A stretch of 64,000 nt of DNA from a bacterium (GCA_021789695.1 JAJYJH010000002.1:62001-126000), one strand, 5' to 3'. Positions 42,908 to 52,230 are shown, numbered from the stretch's first letter. Program-made: numbers and translations. The notes: a model not told the origin generated them from the sequence alone.

Positions 42908-45250
42908 CTAACGCTTTCCGGCCTTTTTTATGGCGGCCAGCACCCTGTCCGGAGTGAACGGCGCGTCGAAGAGCCTCACCCCGCAGGCCGCGTAGATGGC
43001 GTTCGCTATGGCCGGCAGCGGGCCGTTGATGCCTATCTCCGACACCGACTTGGCGCCGAAAGGCCCGGCCGGCTCCCAGGTCGGGATAATGAACGTGCGC
43101 ACCGGCGGGGTATCCGCGGCGGAAAGTATCTTATAGCGCCTAAAACTGGCGTTCAGCGGCGTCCCGTTGGAAGAGAATTCCAGTTCCTCCGACAGCGTGT
43201 GGCTGATGCCGTTGACCACGGCCCCGTCGTTCTGGCCCTCGGCCAGCTGCGGGTTTATCGCGGTGCCGCAGTCCACGCAGGAAACGTAGTCCAGCACCTT
43301 CACCTTCCCCGTCCCGGTATCCACCTCTACCTCGGCGAAGTTCGCCTGGAAAGGCGGCGGGGAGGTATGTCCGTAATGCGAGGCCGTAGCGCAGATCTGG
43401 TGCTGGTCGTAGTAGTAGAGCGACGTGTTGGCCACCTCGGAGAGCGCGCAGGAGGCGCCGTCCGCGGCGACCACCTTCCCTCCCTCCAGTCTGAGCGCCT
43501 CAGGCTTCTTGTCCAGGATCTTCGCGCCTACGGCCAGGACCATGTCCCTGACCTTCTCGGCGGCCTTCTTGGCGGCGCCGCCGGAGATGAACGTGGTGGA
43601 GGAGGCGTAAGCCCCGACGTCGAACGGAGTGACGTCGGTATCGGACGAAGTGACGACGATATCCTCGGTTTTCACTCCGAGCACTTCGGCCGCTATCTGG
43701 GCCAGTATCGTGTCGGAGCCGGTCCCCAGGTCGGCCGCGCCCACGAGCAGGTTGAACGAGCCGTCCTCGTTCATCTTTATCGTCGCCGAGGCCATGTCCA
43801 CCTCCGGGATACCGGAGCCCTGCATCATGCAGGCCGCGCCGACGCCGCGGCGCACCGGGCCGCTCTGCTTCGCGTATTTGGCCCGCTTCTCCGCCCACTT
43901 AATCTCGTCCATGCCTTTCTGGATGGCCTCGAACAGGCCGGTGGAGGTGATGACCTGTTCCACGCCTTCGCGGCCCTCGCCCATGGCCTTGAAGACCGGC
44001 GAACCTTCGCCCAGCTTTATGTAGTTCCTCCGGCGGAACTCCACCGGGTCCATGCCTATACTCTCGGCAAGCATATCCATCAGGCATTCCCACGCGAAGA
44101 AGCCCTGCGTGGCGCCGTAGCCGCGGTACGCGCCGGCCACCGGCATGTTGGTGTAGACGCTGCGCCCTACGAACCTGATATTGTTCTTCACCCTGTACAT
44201 CGGGATTGTATGGGAGCCGGAGCACATCATCACGGTCAGCGCGTGGGAACCGTAGGCGCCGGTGTTCAGCGTTATCTCCATCTCGGCGTCGGTGATAGTG
44301 CCGTCGTTCTTCACGCCGGCCTTCATGCGGCAGACCGCCGGATGGCGCGTGCGCGACGAGACGAAGGTCTCCTTGCGGGTGTATTCGAGCTTAACGGGGC
44401 GCCTGGTCTTCAGCGCGAGCGCGGCCACGATATCCTCTAGCACCTCCTGCTTGCTGCCGAAGCCGCCGCCGATGCGCGGCTTTATCACGCGGATCTTCTT
44501 GACCGGGAGCTTCAGCGCCTGCGCGACGATGCGCCGCACGTGGAACGGCACCTGCGTGGAGGTGCGCAGCACGACCCGGCCGAAGTTGTCGAAATAGGCT
44601 ATACTCGTGTGGGGTTCCAGCGCGCAGTGCTGCAGGTACGGGATGGACCAGCTGTGCTCCAGCACGTGGTCCGCTTCCTTGAACCACTCGCCGTTCTTCA
44701 CCTCGAAGTCGAACTTGGCCGCGATGTTGCGCCTGGCGTCGGGGATGTTCTTGGAATCCGGCTCGTCGTGGATTACCGGCGCCCCGTCCTTCATCGCCTC
44801 GAACGGGTCCAGCACGGCGGGAAGCACTTCGTAGTCCACCTTTATCTTCGAGACGGCCTCCTGCGCCGCCTCGGGGGTCTCGGCGGCCACCGCGGCAACG
44901 CGGTCGCCGACGTAGCGCACCTTGCTGTCGAGCGTATAGGTGTCGTAAGGGGACGGCTCCGGATAGCCCTGCCCGGCCGTGGTATGCGGCACGCGCGGCA
45001 CGTCCTTGTAGGTCAGCACGGCCTTGACGCCCGGCACTTTCAGCGCGGCGGAGACGTCTATCTTCTTTATGCGGGCGTGCGCGTGCGGGCTCCACAGGAG
45101 TTTGGCGTGGAGGAGGCCCTTGAACTCCTGGTCGTCGGCGAAAACGGGCTCGCCGCAGGCCAGGCCCAGCGCGTCCTGCTTGCGCACCGGCTTGTTGACT
45201 ACCTTGAGGTCTTTGGCGTCCATGCTGGTTTCGGTCCTGGAAACTGTCAT
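42908..45250 (-). CDS. Molybdenum hydroxylase large subunit, set 1 (XdhA-like)
   Basis: 780 residues of the xanthine oxidase family, carrying the molybdopterin cofactor. GGGFGSKQE (about 260), GAYRGYGATQGFF and the C-terminal GPFGAKSVSEIGINGPLPAI with catalytic Glu (about 735) are conserved. Segments such as DTDVTPFDVGAYAS and NTGAYGSHAL resemble E. coli XdhA, so a purine or similar N-heterocycle is the probable substrate, but the substrate pocket cannot be decided here. Last gene of the array; overlaps its 2Fe-2S subunit by four bases. Confidence 0.9.
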   Translation of the reverse strand: MTVSRTETSMDAKDLKVVNKPVRKQDALGLACGEPVFADDQEFKGLLHAKLLWSPHAHARIKKIDVSAALKVPGVKAVLTYKDVPRVPHTTAGQGYPEPSPYDTYTLDSKVRYVGDRVAAVAAETPEAAQEAVSKIKVDYEVLPAVLDPFEAMKDGAPVIHDEPDSKNIPDARRNIAAKFDFEVKNGEWFKEADHVLEHSWSIPYLQHCALEPHTSIAYFDNFGRVVLRTSTQVPFHVRRIVAQALKLPVKKIRVIKPRIGGGFGSKQEVLEDIVAALALKTRRPVKLEYTRKETFVSSRTRHPAVCRMKAGVKNDGTITDAEMEITLNTGAYGSHALTVMMCSGSHTIPMYRVKNNIRFVGRSVYTNMPVAGAYRGYGATQGFFAWECLMDMLAESIGMDPVEFRRRNYIKLGEGSPVFKAMGEGREGVEQVITSTGLFEAIQKGMDEIKWAEKRAKYAKQSGPVRRGVGAACMMQGSGIPEVDMASATIKMNEDGSFNLLVGAADLGTGSDTILAQIAAEVLGVKTEDIVVTSSDTDVTPFDVGAYASSTTFISGGAAKKAAEKVRDMVLAVGAKILDKKPEALRLEGGKVVAADGASCALSEVANTSLYYYDQHQICATASHYGHTSPPPFQANFAEVEVDTGTGKVKVLDYVSCVDCGTAINPQLAEGQNDGAVVNGISHTLSEELEFSSNGTPLNASFRRYKILSAADTPPVRTFIIPTWEPAGPFGAKSVSEIGINGPLPAIANAIYAACGVRLFDAPFTPDRVLAAIKKAGKR

Positions 45251-45756
45251 TTCTTCCTCCCGCGGGCCATTTTGGCGGCGGCGTTCTTAACGGCTTCCAC
45301 CTGCTTGACGTAACCGGTGCAGCGGCACAGGTTCCCGTCCAGCGCCCTGCGGATCTCGGCCTCGGTGGGCTTCGGGTTGTTGTCCAGCAGGTGTTTGGAC
45401 GAAAGTATCATCCCCGGTATGCAGAAGCCGCACTGCACGGCGCCCGCCTCCACGAAGGCCTCCTGCAGCGGGTGAGGCTCGTGCACCGACCCCAGGCCCT
45501 CTATGGTGGTTATCTCCCCGTTATGGGCCGTCACGGCGGGGGTCAGGCAGCCGAGCACCGGCCTGCCGTTGAGGATCACGGTGCAGGAGCCGCAGTCGCC
45601 GGTGTCGCAGCCCTTCTTGGTCCCCTTCCAGCCGTGGCGGCGCAGCGCGTCGAGCAGCGACTCGGAGTTCCGTACCGAAAGCGTCGTCTTTCCCCCGTTG
45701 ACCGTGACGGTCACGGTGAAAAGTCCGTCCTTGGTTTCAAGTATCTCGTTCTTCAT
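45247..45756 (-). CDS. Molybdenum hydroxylase 2Fe-2S subunit, set 1
   Basis: 169 residues with two [2Fe-2S] clusters: plant-type C50, C55, C58, C70 (KKGCDTGDCGSCTVILNG) and the alpha-helical cluster C109, C112, C144, C146 (QCGFCIPG, LCRCTGY). Passes electrons from the Mo site to FAD. Start taken at the ATG (MKNEILETK); a GTG three codons earlier overlaps the ribosome site. Confidence 0.94.
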   Translation of the reverse strand: MKNEILETKDGLFTVTVTVNGGKTTLSVRNSESLLDALRRHGWKGTKKGCDTGDCGSCTVILNGRPVLGCLTPAVTAHNGEITTIEGLGSVHEPHPLQEAFVEAGAVQCGFCIPGMILSSKHLLDNNPKPTEAEIRRALDGNLCRCTGYVKQVEAVKNAAAKMARGRKK

Positions 45757-45766
45757 GTTCCTCACC

Positions 45767-46576
45767 TTAGAGAGAAGCTATGAAACGCCCCAGCAGGGCG
45801 GCGCCGGCGGCGGCGCGGTATTCCCCCGCGCGGGCCGCCTCCAGCTCCGCGGAGAAGGCGGCGGGTCCGGACCCGGCGGCGCCCAGTATCGCCTTCTCGG
45901 CCTCGGCGGCGCGGAAAGGCTTGGGCGACAGCGCCCCGACGGCCACGCGGGCCTTCGCGACCTTGCCGCCCCTCTTCTCGGCCGCCAGGAAAAGCGTTAT
46001 ATACGACTCCCAGCTGGAATCCGTCTTGGCCAGCTTGACGAACTCGCACCTCCATTTCGAGGCCGCGGCCGGGAAGAGCACCTCTGTGATCAGGCAGTTG
46101 GCGCCGGGGCGCAGCCGCGGGGAGGCCGCGTAGAGCTCCGGCAGGCCAAGCAACTCGGAACCCTTGGAGGAAACCACCCGGACCTTGGCGTCGAGCCCCA
46201 GCAGGACCACCGGGAAGATGTTGAAGGAGTGCGGGCGGGCTATGTTGCCGCCGATGGTCGCCATGTTGCGGACGAGCTGGCTGGAACAGGCCGCCGCCGC
46301 CCTGGAAACTATGCCGCCGGCCCAGGCGCGGCAGGCCTTCGAATTGTCGATCTCGTCGAAGGTGGCGCCCGCGCCTATCACGAGGCCGCCCCCCTGCAAC
46401 TTTATGCCCTTGATCGGCAGGGCCTTCAGGTCCAGGTAGGTCTCGACGGTATCCGGCAACGTCTTGGCGACGAGCGTGCCTCCCGCCAGGGCCATGGCCT
46501 TGTATTTCCTGCTGTTCAGCATGGCCAGCGCATCCTTCACCGAGGACGGACAGGCGTAATATCTGATGTTCTTCAC
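45767..46576 (-). CDS. Molybdenum hydroxylase FAD subunit, set 1
   Basis: 269 residues of the CoxM/XdhB type. FAD-binding ALAGGTLVAKTLPD and SQLVRNMATIGGNIARPHS are present; the C-terminal CO_deh_flav_C domain has VAVGALSPKPFRA. Eleven bases ahead of the 2Fe-2S gene of set 1 and 37 bases after the other FAD-subunit gene, so the two FAD genes are back to back. Confidence 0.92.
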   Translation of the reverse strand: MKNIRYYACPSSVKDALAMLNSRKYKAMALAGGTLVAKTLPDTVETYLDLKALPIKGIKLQGGGLVIGAGATFDEIDNSKACRAWAGGIVSRAAAACSSQLVRNMATIGGNIARPHSFNIFPVVLLGLDAKVRVVSSKGSELLGLPELYAASPRLRPGANCLITEVLFPAAASKWRCEFVKLAKTDSSWESYITLFLAAEKRGGKVAKARVAVGALSPKPFRAAEAEKAILGAAGSGPAAFSAELEAARAGEYRAAAGAALLGRFIASL

Positions 46577-46613
46577 GGTTCCTCCTGCGTGGATAGATTC
46601 CGGCGCCGGGCGG

Positions 46614-47456
46614 TCAGGCCGCCGCTGACTCCAGCGCCCTGGACAGCAGCACGCCGCACATCTCGCGGCGGTAGGCGGCCTCGCTCCGGGCGTCGGTGAT
46701 GGGCGAGACCTCGGACTTGATCAGTTCGGCGGCCTCCGCGGCTGTCTCCGGGGAAAGCTCCCGTCCGGCCAGCCACGCCGAGGTCCGGGCGGCGTAAAGC
46801 GGCACCGGGGCCACCGAGCCCAGCGCCACCGCGGCCCGCTTCACCCTGCCGCCGGAAATTTCGGCCGCCAGCGCCACCGCGGCCTTGGAGATGCCGAACC
46901 GGGCGCGGGGCCCGAGCTTGAAATAGGCGCCGGCATGCGGGCGTTTGGGCACTTCGAAACCGAGTATCAGCTCATCCCTCTTCAGCGCCGTCCTCTTGGG
47001 CCCGGTGAAAAGATCCTTGAGCGGCAGCCTGCGCCTCGCGTCTTTCAGCGCCAGCAGGACGGAGGCGTCCTCCGCCACCAGCGCGCAGACGCCGTCTGCG
47101 CATGGACTGGCGTTGGCCGCGTTGCCGCCCAGGGTGGCCATGTTGCGCAGGCTGGGGCTGGCGAAATGCGGTATCGCGGCCGACAGCACCGGGCACCATT
47201 TCCGCACCGGGGCCGAGCGCTCCAGCTCGGAGATCTTGACCGCCGAGCCGATGAAAAGGGAGGAGGCTGTCTCCTTTACGGCCCTCAGTTCCGGGAGATC
47301 GCCGATGTCTATCCAGCACCCGGAATGGTCCGCGCCGGCGTTGTCGGCCGTCACCAGGTCCGTGCCTCCGGCCAGGTAGCGGCGGGAGGACGGCAGGGAG
47401 GGCAGCTGCTTCCAGAGCTCTTTGAGCGAGGCCGGCTTTGCTATGAATTCAGGCAT
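46614..47456 (-). CDS. Molybdenum hydroxylase FAD subunit, set 2
   Basis: 280 residues. YLAGGTDLVTADNAGADH, LRNMATLGGNAANASPCADGV and the C-terminal VALGSVAPVPLYAAR mark the CoxM-like FAD subunit. NAxPxAD resembles the sequence seen in XdhB-type subunits. It overlaps its 2Fe-2S partner by eight bases. Divergent from the set 1 subunit over most of its length, so the duplication is old or the sets were acquired separately. Confidence 0.92.
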   Translation of the reverse strand: MPEFIAKPASLKELWKQLPSLPSSRRYLAGGTDLVTADNAGADHSGCWIDIGDLPELRAVKETASSLFIGSAVKISELERSAPVRKWCPVLSAAIPHFASPSLRNMATLGGNAANASPCADGVCALVAEDASVLLALKDARRRLPLKDLFTGPKRTALKRDELILGFEVPKRPHAGAYFKLGPRARFGISKAAVALAAEISGGRVKRAAVALGSVAPVPLYAARTSAWLAGRELSPETAAEAAELIKSEVSPITDARSEAAYRREMCGVLLSRALESAAA

Positions 47457-47925
47457 TTCTGTTGTCGCGGGCCTTTTCCACGGCGGAAAGGACCTTCTCG
47501 TAGCCGGTGCATCGGCACAGGTTGCCGGTGAGCTCCTGCTTTATGTCCTCCAGCGTGGCGTCCGGCTTGCGGCGCAGCAGGGCCTCGGAGGCGATGATCA
47601 GGCCCGGCGTGCAGAAGCCGCACTGTACCGCTCCCTCCTCCATGAAGGTCTTCTGCAGCGCGTGCAGCCCGCCGTCGCGGCCCTTCAGGCCCTCTATAGT
47701 GACCAGTTCCTTGCCGTGCAGCTGCACGGCCATCATCAGGCAGGAATTTACCGCTTTACCGTCGAGCAGCACCAGGCAGGCGCCGCACTCTCCCTCGCCG
47801 CAGCCTTCCTTGGTGCCCTTCAGTCCCAGGTCCTCGCGGATGAAGTCAAGCAAAGAGCGGGAGGATGGGATCTCCCGCTCTATGGCAAGGCCGTTCACCT
47901 TGCACTTGAGAGCGAACGGCCGCAT
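47449..47925 (-). CDS. Molybdenum hydroxylase 2Fe-2S subunit, set 2
   Basis: 158 residues. Clusters bound by C42, C47, C50, C62 (EGCGEGECGACLVLLDG) and C102, C105, C137, C139 (QCGFCTPG, LCRCTGY). Its start lies only one base from the stop of the beta-barrel protein gene upstream, so the barrel gene is really part of the same operon. Confidence 0.94.
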   Translation of the reverse strand: MRPFALKCKVNGLAIEREIPSSRSLLDFIREDLGLKGTKEGCGEGECGACLVLLDGKAVNSCLMMAVQLHGKELVTIEGLKGRDGGLHALQKTFMEEGAVQCGFCTPGLIIASEALLRRKPDATLEDIKQELTGNLCRCTGYEKVLSAVEKARDNRNA

Positions 47926-47926
47926 T

Positions 47927-49108
47927 TCAGAACTTGGTCCCCACTCCGAACACGAACCTGGAGCCGGTGAAGGTCACGTTGTTCGTAACCCCGGAGTAGC
48001 CCCCGTTAAAGGAAGTGGCATTTATCTCGGCACGCCACTCGGCGAAGAACGTGGCATTGTCCGTGTTAAAGCGCACTCCGACCGGCACGCGGAACATGAA
48101 GCCGATGTCCGTCTCGTTCAACAGAGTGTTCTGAACGTCCCTGATGACGGTCGACTGGATGTTGTTAATGGACATACCCAGTCCGAGGCCGAGATAGAAC
48201 TGGGCCTTGGTCATGGTCCTGAGCAGCAGGTCCCCGCTCAAACCAAGCGAGGTCACGTTAAGGTAACCTGCGGGGATGGTGACATTGGGATATATGTAGC
48301 CGTTGACAATGGTGCCGCGCTGAGAATCGATGTAGTGTTTAGAAAGCGAGAACTCAAAATCTCCGCCGATGGCGCTGTCGCCGTAGCCGCCCACGCGGAA
48401 GCCCACCGGGCCCACGCCGCTTGTAAGGAGACCGGTCTGCTTAACGTTATATCGGGTTGCGTCCCAGGTGATGTCGGTGGTCTGGGCGCCCACGCCGCCT
48501 ATCACGTCGAAGAAGCCGTATTGGTTCGGCCCGCGGACCGGCGCCGTCTTCTTGACGGGAGCCGCGGCGACCGGCTGTTCCTCAGGCTGGGCCGCGGCCT
48601 GCGGCTGCGGGGCCGTGGTGTCGTTCCCGACCCAGTCCTTGGTAATGTCCACCTGCGAGGCTCCTATGGCCTGCGCGGTCTCGGTCTTTATCATGCGGGC
48701 GTTGACCTCTATCTGCCCGTTGTCGGTCTGCACCAGCGTGCCGGTGATGATGGCCTCCACACCCAGCACCTTGCCCAGTTTCTGGGTTGAGCTGGCGTCC
48801 ATGATGCCGGAGGACTGCAGTTTCAGCTCGTTCATCACCTTGTCGAGCGCGCTGCGCTCGATGATGTCGAACTTGTGCATGTTGATCATCTTCACGGTCA
48901 GCCGCGCGGCGATGACCGAACCGTCCTTGCTGGCCGTGTCCTTGGTGTCGGCGTAAGAGAACGGAATGATCGCGATCTTCTGTCCCTGCAGCGCGATCCC
49001 GGCCGCAGTCAGGTCGTTGGCCAGTTTGTCGTACTGATCCTCGGCCCTGGCGGCCGGAGCGAGCGCCAGCAGACTCAGAGCCAGCAGCGTCTTAAAGGTG
49101 TTCTTCAT
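47927..49108 (-). CDS. CsgG/FlgO-like domain fused to an outer-membrane beta-barrel
   Basis: 393 residues with a Sec signal (about 1-22, ending ARAED). Residues 30-165 resemble the CsgG/FlgO fold: QKIAIIPFSYADTKDT, FDIIERSALDKVMNEL, LGKVLGVEAIITGTLVQ. A Pro/Ala-rich linker (about 167-190) leads to a predicted barrel (about 195-393) ending in Phe (GSRFVFGVGTKF), the usual Omp sorting end. Sits inside the hydroxylase operon between the set 2 large and small subunits. A role in substrate uptake or surface assembly is possible but unproven. Confidence 0.75.
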   Translation of the reverse strand: MKNTFKTLLALSLLALAPAARAEDQYDKLANDLTAAGIALQGQKIAIIPFSYADTKDTASKDGSVIAARLTVKMINMHKFDIIERSALDKVMNELKLQSSGIMDASSTQKLGKVLGVEAIITGTLVQTDNGQIEVNARMIKTETAQAIGASQVDITKDWVGNDTTAPQPQAAAQPEEQPVAAAPVKKTAPVRGPNQYGFFDVIGGVGAQTTDITWDATRYNVKQTGLLTSGVGPVGFRVGGYGDSAIGGDFEFSLSKHYIDSQRGTIVNGYIYPNVTIPAGYLNVTSLGLSGDLLLRTMTKAQFYLGLGLGMSINNIQSTVIRDVQNTLLNETDIGFMFRVPVGVRFNTDNATFFAEWRAEINATSFNGGYSGVTNNVTFTGSRFVFGVGTKF

Positions 49109-49120
49109 TCATGTTCTCCC

Positions 49121-51400
49121 TTAACCCTTCTTAAGTTCCTTCCAGACCTTCTCCGGCAGCAACGGGACGGACTTCACCCGCGCGCCGCAGGCGTTCTTTA
49201 TGGCGTTGGCCACGGCGGGCGCCACGCCTATCAAAGGAACTTCCCCCATGCCCTTGGCCCTGTACGGCCCCTCAGCGTAGGGTTTTTCTATGAAAGTTAT
49301 ATCATATTCGGGTTTATCTGCGGTAGTGGCTATCACGTAATCGGTAAAATTGGGGTTCACCATTATGCCGTTCTTATAGACCAGGTTCTCGTACAGGGCC
49401 CAGCTCATGCCCTGCAGTATCCCCCCCTGGGCCTGGCCCAGGGCCAGGCGCGGGTTGACTATCTTCCCCACGTCGTAAGCGGCCCAGATCTTCTTGACGC
49501 GGGTAACGCCCGTCTTCAGGTCCACCTCCACCTCGGCCGCGTCGGCCGAGTAGGAGTAGACACCGTAGGCATCGCCCTGGCCGTCCCGCAGGCGGAAGGT
49601 GGTGCGGGGGGCGGCGTACCAGCCCTGTTCGGCCATCTTCAGGCGGCGGTTCCAACACTCCGCCACCACGGCCTTGAAAGCCACTGACCTGCCGCCCATA
49701 GAGAACACGCCGCCGGCGGCCGTCATCCCCCCGGAGGGGTCGGCGCCAAGGCCCGTCAGCATGGAGTGGGCGGTCTTGAAAACGCGTTCGCGTATAGGCG
49801 TCGCGGCCTCTATGATCGCGTTACCGCTCATCAGCGTGGTGCGGCTGGCCACCGTAGGACCGGAGTCCGGCACCTTGGAGGAGTCCACCTCCTCCACGCG
49901 CACGCCGGCGTAGGGGGCGTTGAGCGTCTCGGCCGCTATCTGCGCCAGCACGGTCAGCGCGCCCTGCCCCATCTCGGCGTTGCCGACATTGACGCCGACG
50001 GAGCCGTCCTTATAGACGTTCACTAAGGCGCCGGCCCTGTCCAGGTAGCGACCCTTGGCGCCTAGCCCCACGCCGTAATAAACGGCCGAGAAGCCTATAC
50101 CCGTGGCGATGTCACCCCTGACCTGCGGCGTCGCCGCTTTCTTATCCCAGCCCGATCTGCTCCTGACGGCCTGCACCAGTTCGGAAAGCCCGCAGGAGGA
50201 CTTGAGCCTCTGGCCGGTGACGGTCCTGTCTCCGGGCTCCAGCAAATTCTTCAGGCGGAACCGCACCGGGTCCAAGCCGGCCTTCTCCGCCAGCTCGTCT
50301 ATAAGCGACTCCTGCGCGAAGCAGATCTGCGGCTGGCCGAAGCCGCGGAAGGCCCCGGCCGGCACCTTGTTGGTGGCGGCGGCGAAGGTCTCGATGCCGA
50401 CGTTGGGAATTTTGTAGGGCCCGGCCGCGTGCACGGTGCCGCGCCAGAGCACTATCGGCGAGAGGGTGGAGTAAGCGCCCCCGTCCAGGACGTACTTGAC
50501 GCGGCAGGCCGTTATCTTCCCGTTCTTGTCGGCGGCGTAGGACACGCGCGCCCAACCGGGGTGGCGCTTGGACATACTCTGGAAGTCCTCCTTACGCCCG
50601 TAGATCAGCTTCACCGGCCGGCCGGTCTTGGCCGCACAGAGGGCGGCGTGCGAAGCCACCAGCGCCGGCACGTCCTCCTTGCCGCCGAAGCCGCCGCCGG
50701 TGACGGTCTGGAGTATCTTGACCTTGTGGTAGGGGATGCCCAGCGCGGCGGACACCGCGTCCAGCACGTAGAACGGGCACTGCGTGGTGCTGTGCACCGT
50801 CATGCCGCCGCCGGCCTCCGGCACGGCTACGGAGCCCTGCGTCTCCAGATAGGCGTGCACCTGGTAATTGGTAGAGAACTCCCCCTCGACGGTGAAAGCG
50901 GCCTTCCTGAAGGCCTCGTCGACCGCCCCCCTCTTTATGACGAAGCTGGAGATGACGTTATCCCTGCCGTAAATCTTCACCGCACCCTTTTCCAGCGCCT
51001 TCAGCGGATCGTCCACGTACGGCAGCTCCCTGTACTTTATCTCGACGAGCGCCGCGGCCTTCCTTGCCGCGCGGGCCGTATCGGCCACGACCAGCGCCAC
51101 GGTCTCGCCCGCGAAGCGGGCTTCCCTCTCCGGCAGGAAAGGGTAGTCCTGCATGACTACAGGCCACTTGTTGACGCCCTTTATGTCCCTGTACGTGACC
51201 AAAGTCACATAGCCGGGCACCTTGCGCGCCTTCGCGTCTGAGATGGAGAGTATTTTTATCCTCGGCCTGGGTGAGCGCACGGCCGCCGCGTGCAGCATGC
51301 CGGCGAAGTCCCTGTCAGCCGCGTACTGCGCCGCACCGGTGGCCTTTATCTCCGCGTCCTTGCGCGGCAGCGACTTGCCGACGTAAGAGAGTTTTTCCAT
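49121..51400 (-). CDS. Molybdenum hydroxylase large subunit, set 2
   Basis: 759 residues from the ATG giving MEKLSYVGKSLPRKD. Mo-cofactor motif GGGFGGKED (about 235), AFRGFGQPQICFAQE, and GPYRAKGMGEVPLIGVAPAV with catalytic Glu near 719. MGQGALTVLAQIAAETL is a further cofactor contact. Clearly different from set 1 in all motifs, so the two enzymes probably hydroxylate different positions or substrates. It follows xdhC with one base between. Confidence 0.92.
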   Translation of the reverse strand: MEKLSYVGKSLPRKDAEIKATGAAQYAADRDFAGMLHAAAVRSPRPRIKILSISDAKARKVPGYVTLVTYRDIKGVNKWPVVMQDYPFLPEREARFAGETVALVVADTARAARKAAALVEIKYRELPYVDDPLKALEKGAVKIYGRDNVISSFVIKRGAVDEAFRKAAFTVEGEFSTNYQVHAYLETQGSVAVPEAGGGMTVHSTTQCPFYVLDAVSAALGIPYHKVKILQTVTGGGFGGKEDVPALVASHAALCAAKTGRPVKLIYGRKEDFQSMSKRHPGWARVSYAADKNGKITACRVKYVLDGGAYSTLSPIVLWRGTVHAAGPYKIPNVGIETFAAATNKVPAGAFRGFGQPQICFAQESLIDELAEKAGLDPVRFRLKNLLEPGDRTVTGQRLKSSCGLSELVQAVRSRSGWDKKAATPQVRGDIATGIGFSAVYYGVGLGAKGRYLDRAGALVNVYKDGSVGVNVGNAEMGQGALTVLAQIAAETLNAPYAGVRVEEVDSSKVPDSGPTVASRTTLMSGNAIIEAATPIRERVFKTAHSMLTGLGADPSGGMTAAGGVFSMGGRSVAFKAVVAECWNRRLKMAEQGWYAAPRTTFRLRDGQGDAYGVYSYSADAAEVEVDLKTGVTRVKKIWAAYDVGKIVNPRLALGQAQGGILQGMSWALYENLVYKNGIMVNPNFTDYVIATTADKPEYDITFIEKPYAEGPYRAKGMGEVPLIGVAPAVANAIKNACGARVKSVPLLPEKVWKELKKG

Positions 51401-51401
51401 G

Positions 51402-52217
51402 TTACCGCCTATTATCTCCGGCATCGCGCATGTGCGCGGCGTCGCGCTTGTAATACACCTTCATAATCTCGGAGAGCACGGAAACGGCTATCTCGCCAGG
51501 CGCCTTGCCGCCGAGGTTCAGGCCTATCGGCGAATGCACGCGCTGGTCCTTCAGCGGGTAGAGTTTCTTCTTCCCGAGCCGGCGGAAGACCTCGCCCACC
51601 TTGTCACGGCTGCCTATCATGCCGATGTACGCGGCCTCCGTCGGCAGCAGGGCCTCGAGGCATTCCTTGTCCAGCGAGTGGCCGCGAGTGACGATGACGG
51701 CGTAGGTATCCCTGTCTACGCCTGCCAGCGCCACCGCCTTGTGCGGCGCCTCGGTTATGATGTTAAGCGCGCCGGGGAAGCGATCGGCGTTGGCGAACTC
51801 GGCCCTGTCGTCGGCCACCAGGTAGGGATAGCCTGCCAGCCGGCAGGCCTCCGCTATCTTCAGACCGACGTGTCCGGCACCCAGTATCAGCACCTTGAAG
51901 GGATTCCTGTAGACGTCTATGAACACCTCCATGTCGCCCATGCAGATCATGCCGGTATTGCCACCCGGCTTGAGCGAAAAGACGAACTTGCCGCCCTCCC
52001 CCTTCTTTATACAGGCCACTGCCTGCCTGATAGCGAGAGCCTCTATCGCGCCGCCCCCTATGGTCCCTTCTATGGCCCCGTCCTCGTAGACCAGCATCTT
52101 GGCACCGGCCTCCCTCGGAGTGGAGCCGCCGACGGAGATGACCGTGACGAAGGCCGCGCTCCGGCCGGAATCGATAGCCTCCGAGAGCAGTTTGATCAGG
52201 TTCTTCTGTTCTTTCAT
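51402..52217 (-). CDS. xdhC: XdhC-family molybdenum cofactor insertion protein
   Basis: 271 residues. The N-terminal XdhC/CoxI domain (AAFVTVISVGGSTPREAGAKM, GTIGGGAIE) is followed by a Rossmann domain (VLILGAGHVGLKIAEACRLAGYP) and the C-terminal IGMIGSRDKVGEVFRRL. The family binds, sulfurates and inserts molybdopterin into xanthine dehydrogenase-type enzymes. Heads the two hydroxylase sets. A TAGAAT box lies seven bases before the ATG, giving this part of the array its own leaderless promoter. Confidence 0.93.
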   Translation of the reverse strand: MKEQKNLIKLLSEAIDSGRSAAFVTVISVGGSTPREAGAKMLVYEDGAIEGTIGGGAIEALAIRQAVACIKKGEGGKFVFSLKPGGNTGMICMGDMEVFIDVYRNPFKVLILGAGHVGLKIAEACRLAGYPYLVADDRAEFANADRFPGALNIITEAPHKAVALAGVDRDTYAVIVTRGHSLDKECLEALLPTEAAYIGMIGSRDKVGEVFRRLGKKKLYPLKDQRVHSPIGLNLGGKAPGEIAVSVLSEIMKVYYKRDAAHMRDAGDNRR

Positions 52218-52224
52218 GCTTATT

Positions 52225-52230
52225 ATTCTA
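52225..52230 (-). promoter_or_regulatory. -10 box of xdhC (leaderless start)
   Basis: The minus strand has GTTAGG-TAGAAT, seven bases before the ATG at 52217. No Shine-Dalgarno between. Confidence 0.5.

Noticed and set aside
42908-51400. Selenocysteine in the hydroxylases
   Set aside because: No in-frame TGA interrupts either large subunit. In selenium-dependent hydroxylases selenium is a labile cofactor, so the sequence cannot show it.
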